Source: an uncultured Erysipelotrichaceae bacterium
GTDB lineage: Bacteria; Bacillota_I; Bacilli_A; RFN20; CAG-826
Direction: 5' to 3'
Assembly (NCBI GenBank): GCA_902800025.1
Contig: CADCDA010000002.1
Span: 142,329-206,328 of the forward strand
DNA: 64,000 nt
Below the pieces are notes generated by a model. It did not search any database and had not been told where the DNA came from. It saw nothing but the letters and a program-made list of their open reading frames with translations. Of the stretch, positions 61,364 through 64,000 are shown in pieces (the first letter of the stretch is position 1; each line of letters starts with the position of its first letter). A program made the position numbers and the translations under genes.

Positions 61364-61645
61364 CTATAACCTGTTCCACTTCTCTCCGCATCCTTTGCAG
61401 CGAGCCCAACCATCTTTTACTACAACGTCGTTGCAACCGCAGAATGGGCAATCAGACTGATTAATTGCATCTCCAATATCTGAAACGACGCTACAAACAC
61501 CGCCGCCACCGATGGCCTTGAGTTGTTCATCGGTTAATTCAACGCCTTCAGCTTTTGCTAATTCTAAAAGTTCATTACCATTCTTGCAGGCTTTAACTCT
61601 TGCAATTTGCTCTTCGGTTAAACCTTTTAATAATTCTTCTCTCAT
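61364..61645 (-). CDS. Nif11-like leader peptide precursor with zinc-ribbon core, 2
   Basis: The 93 residues start MREELLKGLTEEQIARVKAC, the same leader as peptide 1 with few changes, and end the leader at TDEQLKAIGGGG. The core has CPFCG and CKGC pairs plus one extra Cys near the cleavage site. Strong AAGGAGA ribosome site. It faces peptide 1 (convergent) and shares its promoter motif, so the two are co-regulated and diverged from one ancestor. Confidence 0.9.
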   Translation of the reverse strand: MREELLKGLTEEQIARVKACKNGNELLELAKAEGVELTDEQLKAIGGGGVCSVVSDIGDAINQSDCPFCGCNDVVVKDGWARCKGCGEKWNRL

Positions 61646-61670
61646 ACCTGTAATCTCCTTACTTGAGCTT

Positions 61671-61703
61671 ATTCTATCATAGCGGTCGTCACAAAAGTGT
61701 CAC
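61671..61703 (-). promoter_or_regulatory. Promoter of Nif11 peptide 2 with GTGAC repeats
   Basis: On the minus strand GTGACACTTTTGTGAC (61688-61703), two GTGAC half-sites 11 bp apart, then TAGAAT (61671-61676). Spacing from the repeats to the -10 equals that of peptide 1. Confidence 0.68.
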
Positions 61704-61920
61704 AGCAATTTTATTAATAATCTTCTACCAGATAAACACTTAGTTTTTACTCAAAAAGCTGTGACCAAATCAATATTTATGATTGGATTAAAAATATTAA
61801 ACCAATAACAAAGTAAGCGATTAATAACGCAAATAAAGCAAACAATAAAATCCTTACCGAGTAATTACTTATATTTTTCGGCAGCTTTATGCAATAGCAA
61901 GCGACAAGATTCTTTATAAT
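61704..61920. other. Intergenic stretch between Nif11 peptide 2 and the methyltransferase fragment
   Basis: No gene recognised. It is AT-rich with several stops in all frames read. The methyltransferase frame opens at about 61849 without a start codon or ribosome site, so this is probably the deletion or recombination junction. Confidence 0.5.
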
Positions 61921-62856
61921 TTTCCATGGTACAAAAAAGGTGTTCTTTGGTGGCAAATCAATGATATTTTAACTGCCAAAAAACCTGCATTTGTTCTTTT
62001 AGAGAACGTTGATAGACTAGTTAAATCTCCAGCTAGACAAAGAGGTAGAGACTTTGGCATTATGCTCCGCTGTCTTTCAGAGCAAGGATATGCGATGGAA
62101 TGGAGAATCATTAATGCCGCTGAATATGGTCATCCTCAAAGAAGACGTCGTATTTATATTTTTGCTTATCACAAATCAACCAATTACTATAAGTCACTTA
62201 AAAAGACATCGCCTTTTAACATTATTTCAAAGGATGGCGTTTTCGCAAAAGAATTCCCAATTGAAGAAGTTAATGCTAAAGCAATTAAAGAATTTGACTT
62301 TGTCAAAGACTATAAGGATTTAGTCGAAGTATCAGATAAATTCCATGCCACATTCGAAAATGCTGGATACATGATTGGCGATAAAGTTTATACCGTAAAG
62401 ACTAAGGCTATAGAAACTGCCCCTATTACTTTAGGAGATATTGCCGAGACTAATGGAGTCGATGGCCACTACTTCTTAAGCGAATCTCAAAGAAAGAAAT
62501 ATGAATATCTCCGTGGTTCAAAGAAAATCCCTAGAAAAGATAAAAATGGGTTTGAATATATGTACTCAGAAGGAGCGATGAGCCCTTACGATGAATTATC
62601 ACTTCCAGCTAGAACAATGTTAACTTCTGAAGGAACCACTAATAGAAGCACACATATTATTAATGATCCTAAAGAAGACAAACTTAGAATCTTAACTCCA
62701 GTTGAATGCGAAAGAATTAATCAATTCCCAGATAACTGGACAAATTCTGGAATGCCAGAAAAAAGACGTTACTTCATGATGGGTAACGCCCTAGTGTGTG
62801 GAATTATCAAAAAGATAGGTAATCAAATTAATAGAATTATTGATAAAGAGGATTAA
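61921..62856 (+). pseudogene. 5'-truncated C5-cytosine DNA methyltransferase
   Basis: The open frame, read upstream of the first ATG (62062), starts FPWYKKGVLWW and continues with the ENV motif (VLLENVDRLVKSPARQRGRD), GYAMEWRIINAAEYGHPQRR (motif VIII, QRR) and the C-terminal LTPVECERINQFPDNW with MMGNALV (motifs IX-X). The N-terminal part with the SAM-binding FxGxG and the catalytic PCQ motif is absent. The order ENV-QRxR-...-GNA is that of Dcm-like enzymes. Without the catalytic Cys it cannot methylate DNA. No restriction gene is nearby; it looks like a remnant left by recombination. A start at 62062 would give 264 residues. Confidence 0.85.
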
Positions 62857-62864
62857 TCCTCTTT
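62845..62864 (+). terminator. Terminator after the methyltransferase remnant
   Basis: AAAGAGGA-TTAA-TCCTCTTT followed by TTCATTTC on the plus strand. Confidence 0.8.
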
Positions 62865-62945
62865 TTCATTTCATTTTTATAATTCAAATATCAATATCAA
62901 AAATCTGAATCAATTTGTAATAAATGTCAAAAGGAAGAAAATAAA

Positions 62946-62973
62946 AGGCCGAAGCACACATGGGCATCGGCCT
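62946..62973 (-). terminator. Terminator of the GC-rich secreted-protein gene
   Basis: AGGCCGA-N14-TCGGCCT followed by TTTATTTTC on the minus strand. Confidence 0.82.
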
Positions 62974-62996
62974 GAATTCGCGGATGATTGTGACCC

Positions 62997-63539
62997 CTAG
63001 CAGGAATACCAGACCGTGAGGGAGGCGATGGAAACGCTGCCTTTCGCAAAGAACCCCGATTCGTCAGAAGGCTTAATTGATAGCTCTTTGTATGGTTTCC
63101 CGCTCTCGACGGAATCGATTTTCGTATTGTTGCTATCAAATTTCACGGATCCGCCCGAGAAAAAAATCGCAAAGCCGGTGATGTGGGAGAACTGATAGGC
63201 GCCGACCTCCGCCAATGCTTCGGTGGAGGAGAGTCGGAGGCTCCTAAAGGAAGCGTCTTTGAAGGTGAAGTACCCCTCTTCGTTGTACCATCCCACCACT
63301 TCGATCTTAGCGCCCCTGGAGGTGGTTCTACAAATGGCGTAATTGTGGTCGTCTTCTGCGTCTACTACCTCCTCGACGGTCGTGGATTCGCTCCAATCGA
63401 AGGTGATTTCGTATTCAGTTGGATCTGCTTTTACTGGAGATATATCTAATTGATTTACTCCGCCAACAGCTAAAGCGGTAACGCCAACTGTGCAAGTTAA
63501 CACTACCATTGAGGCTAATAATAATGCTTTTTTCTTCAT
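62997..63539 (-). CDS. Secreted beta-sandwich-like protein, GC-rich ectodomain
   Basis: Start at 63539 (MKKKALLLASMVVLTC). 180 residues: a signal peptide (no lipobox), then a beta-rich domain from about residue 42 ending SVSIASLTVWYSC. No known family. The first 40 codons are AT-rich like the rest of the window, while the ectodomain (62997-63420) has about equal GC and AT by eye, unlike its neighbours. This suggests the ectodomain came from elsewhere and was joined to a local signal sequence. The end resembles the lipoprotein at 3463-4437. Confidence 0.75.
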   Translation of the reverse strand: MKKKALLLASMVVLTCTVGVTALAVGGVNQLDISPVKADPTEYEITFDWSESTTVEEVVDAEDDHNYAICRTTSRGAKIEVVGWYNEEGYFTFKDASFRSLRLSSTEALAEVGAYQFSHITGFAIFFSGGSVKFDSNNTKIDSVESGKPYKELSIKPSDESGFFAKGSVSIASLTVWYSC

Positions 63540-63575
63540 AATATTTTCTTTAAATCCTTTAAATAAAATAATCAA

Positions 63576-63868
63576 TTAATTGCTTTCTTTTTATTTTATA
63601 GGAGGAGAAGAAGAGGGGCAAGCACTTTGTGCTAGAGAGTGTTATTCATTTGTTTTGGGGTGATATTTTCAGAAGGAATGCCAAATAGTGCTTAAAAGGA
63701 GAAGATTCAACTTTGTTGATAATCTAAAATCTATTCAAAAATATAGGCTCCTATTTTTTATGCTAGTTCTTTACATTATATTCATTTCGCATTTTTCATC
63801 AATTTTTAAATTTGCGAAATATAACTACATTTCTTTTTATAAATAAAAAGGCTTATATTGAAAAATAA
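63576..63868. other. Intergenic stretch upstream of the GC-rich gene
   Basis: No gene is supported. A plus-strand AGGAGGAGAAG motif near 63600 looks like a ribosome site, but no open frame follows it. Small palindrome ATAGG-CT-CCTAT near 63744 with a T-run. The promoter of the 63539 gene should lie here, but no clear box pair was found. Confidence 0.5.
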
Positions 63869-63892
63869 AATCCCCGATTTGCATCAGGGATT
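63869..63892 (-). terminator. Terminator of a minus-strand transcript from beyond the window edge
   Basis: Arms AATCCC and GGGATT (with inner GAT/ATC pairing) followed on the minus strand by TTATTTTTC. The gene it serves is not in the window. Confidence 0.7.
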
Positions 63893-63928
63893 ATATACGA
63901 TTGTCTCCGTTTACCAATTTTGATACAA

Positions 63929-63967
63929 TGTCCCCCCTCTAGGAGTTTTGTCCCCCCCTGAGAGTTT
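63929..63967. repeat. Two adjacent ~20-bp C-rich repeats at the window edge
   Basis: TGTCCCCCCTCTAGGAGTTT (63929-63948) is followed at once by TGTCCCCCCCTGAGAGTTT (63949-63967). Such direct repeats of a C-run motif near a TGT end are found at termini of some insertion elements (transposase binding sites), so an element may begin to the right. No transposase is visible here. Confidence 0.45.
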
Positions 63968-63981
63968 TTTTATAAACGGAT

Positions 63982-64000
63982 GTAAGCATTATTGCTTACT
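63982..64000. repeat. Inverted repeat at the right edge
   Basis: GTAAGCA-TTAT-TGCTTAC, a perfect 7-bp hairpin directly at the window end; its context is cut off. Confidence 0.5.

Noticed and set aside
61921..62856. Functional 264-residue methyltransferase starting at 62062
   Set aside because: The frame is open and homologous upstream of that ATG, no ribosome site precedes it, and the catalytic Cys motif is missing.
1..64000. Mycoplasma-type genetic code (TGA = Trp)
   Set aside because: TGG is used for Trp throughout and TGA ends the FecCD permease and DUF2357-like genes.
1..64000. tRNA, rRNA, CRISPR arrays, replication origin
   Set aside because: I saw no clover-leaf sequences, rRNA segments, regularly spaced repeats or DnaA-box clusters on reading both strands; short or divergent cases could be missed without a search tool.

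Overview
The window is AT-rich DNA from a Firmicutes/Bacilli-type bacterium. A T-box controls valS, Shine-Dalgarno sites are strong, lipoproteins carry lipoboxes, a SipW-type signal peptidase is present, and there are Nif11-type and cerein-like peptide precursors. I infer a host-associated, reduced-genome Bacilli lineage (the RF39/Erysipelotrichia/Acholeplasma neighbourhood); the sequence does not fix the species. TGA is a real stop codon here (ATGA overlaps at 32422-32425 and 44741-44744), so the code is standard, not the Mycoplasma one.

Layout. 1-600: 5' part of radC and a small bacteriocin-like precursor. 600-9.7 kb: T-box/valS, the tig-lon-engB-lipoprotein operon and a TPR-like protein. 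9.7-18 kb: rarA, an operon of membrane protein-LemA-reverse rubrerythrin-transglutaminase lipoprotein, yggS and a membrane protein. 18-22.7 kb: ABC-2 exporter, then phosphatase-lipid kinase-PlsC. 22.7-25.9 kb: amino-sugar operon (HTH-GlmM fusion, beta-helix acyltransferase, NagB). 26-31 kb: PTS-IIC-like protein, AsnA, hydrolase, GlyA. 31-35 kb: TetR and a metallophore/cofactor-type ABC uptake operon with a methyltransferase. 35-38 kb: HTH-M18 aminopeptidase fusion, PI-PLC, small membrane proteins. 38.4-54.6 kb: a long minus-strand locus with six secreted paralogues, a membrane-tethered McrB-like AAA ATPase, a DUF2357-like partner, a SipW-type peptidase, two EAL proteins and a nucleosidase-like protein. 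54.8-60.8 kb: two diguanylate cyclases, Nudix hydrolase, HTH-TrpB fusion, SDR. 60.9-64 kb: accessory end with two Nif11/zinc-ribbon peptides, a truncated C5 methyltransferase, a GC-rich secreted protein and C-rich tandem repeats.

Two themes stand out. First, three metabolic enzymes (GlmM, M18 aminopeptidase, TrpB) each have an N-terminal DNA-binding domain, and each gene has symmetric or repeated sequence at its own promoter or start. The best case is glmM: two 18-bp dyads 73 bp apart, one overlapping the predicted transcription start. They look like self-regulating enzymes. Second, the 38-54 kb locus looks like a secreted-fibre or surface-protein system: SipW processes TasA/camelysin-like paralogues, a McrB-like AAA/DUF2357 pair sits at the membrane, and a c-di-GMP-I-like riboswitch with a terminator heads the operon, which itself encodes EAL proteins and lies next to a GGDEF cyclase.

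Several genes have a -10 box 5-10 nt before the start codon and no Shine-Dalgarno site, which suggests that leaderless transcripts are common. I saw no rRNA, tRNA, CRISPR array or complete insertion sequence.
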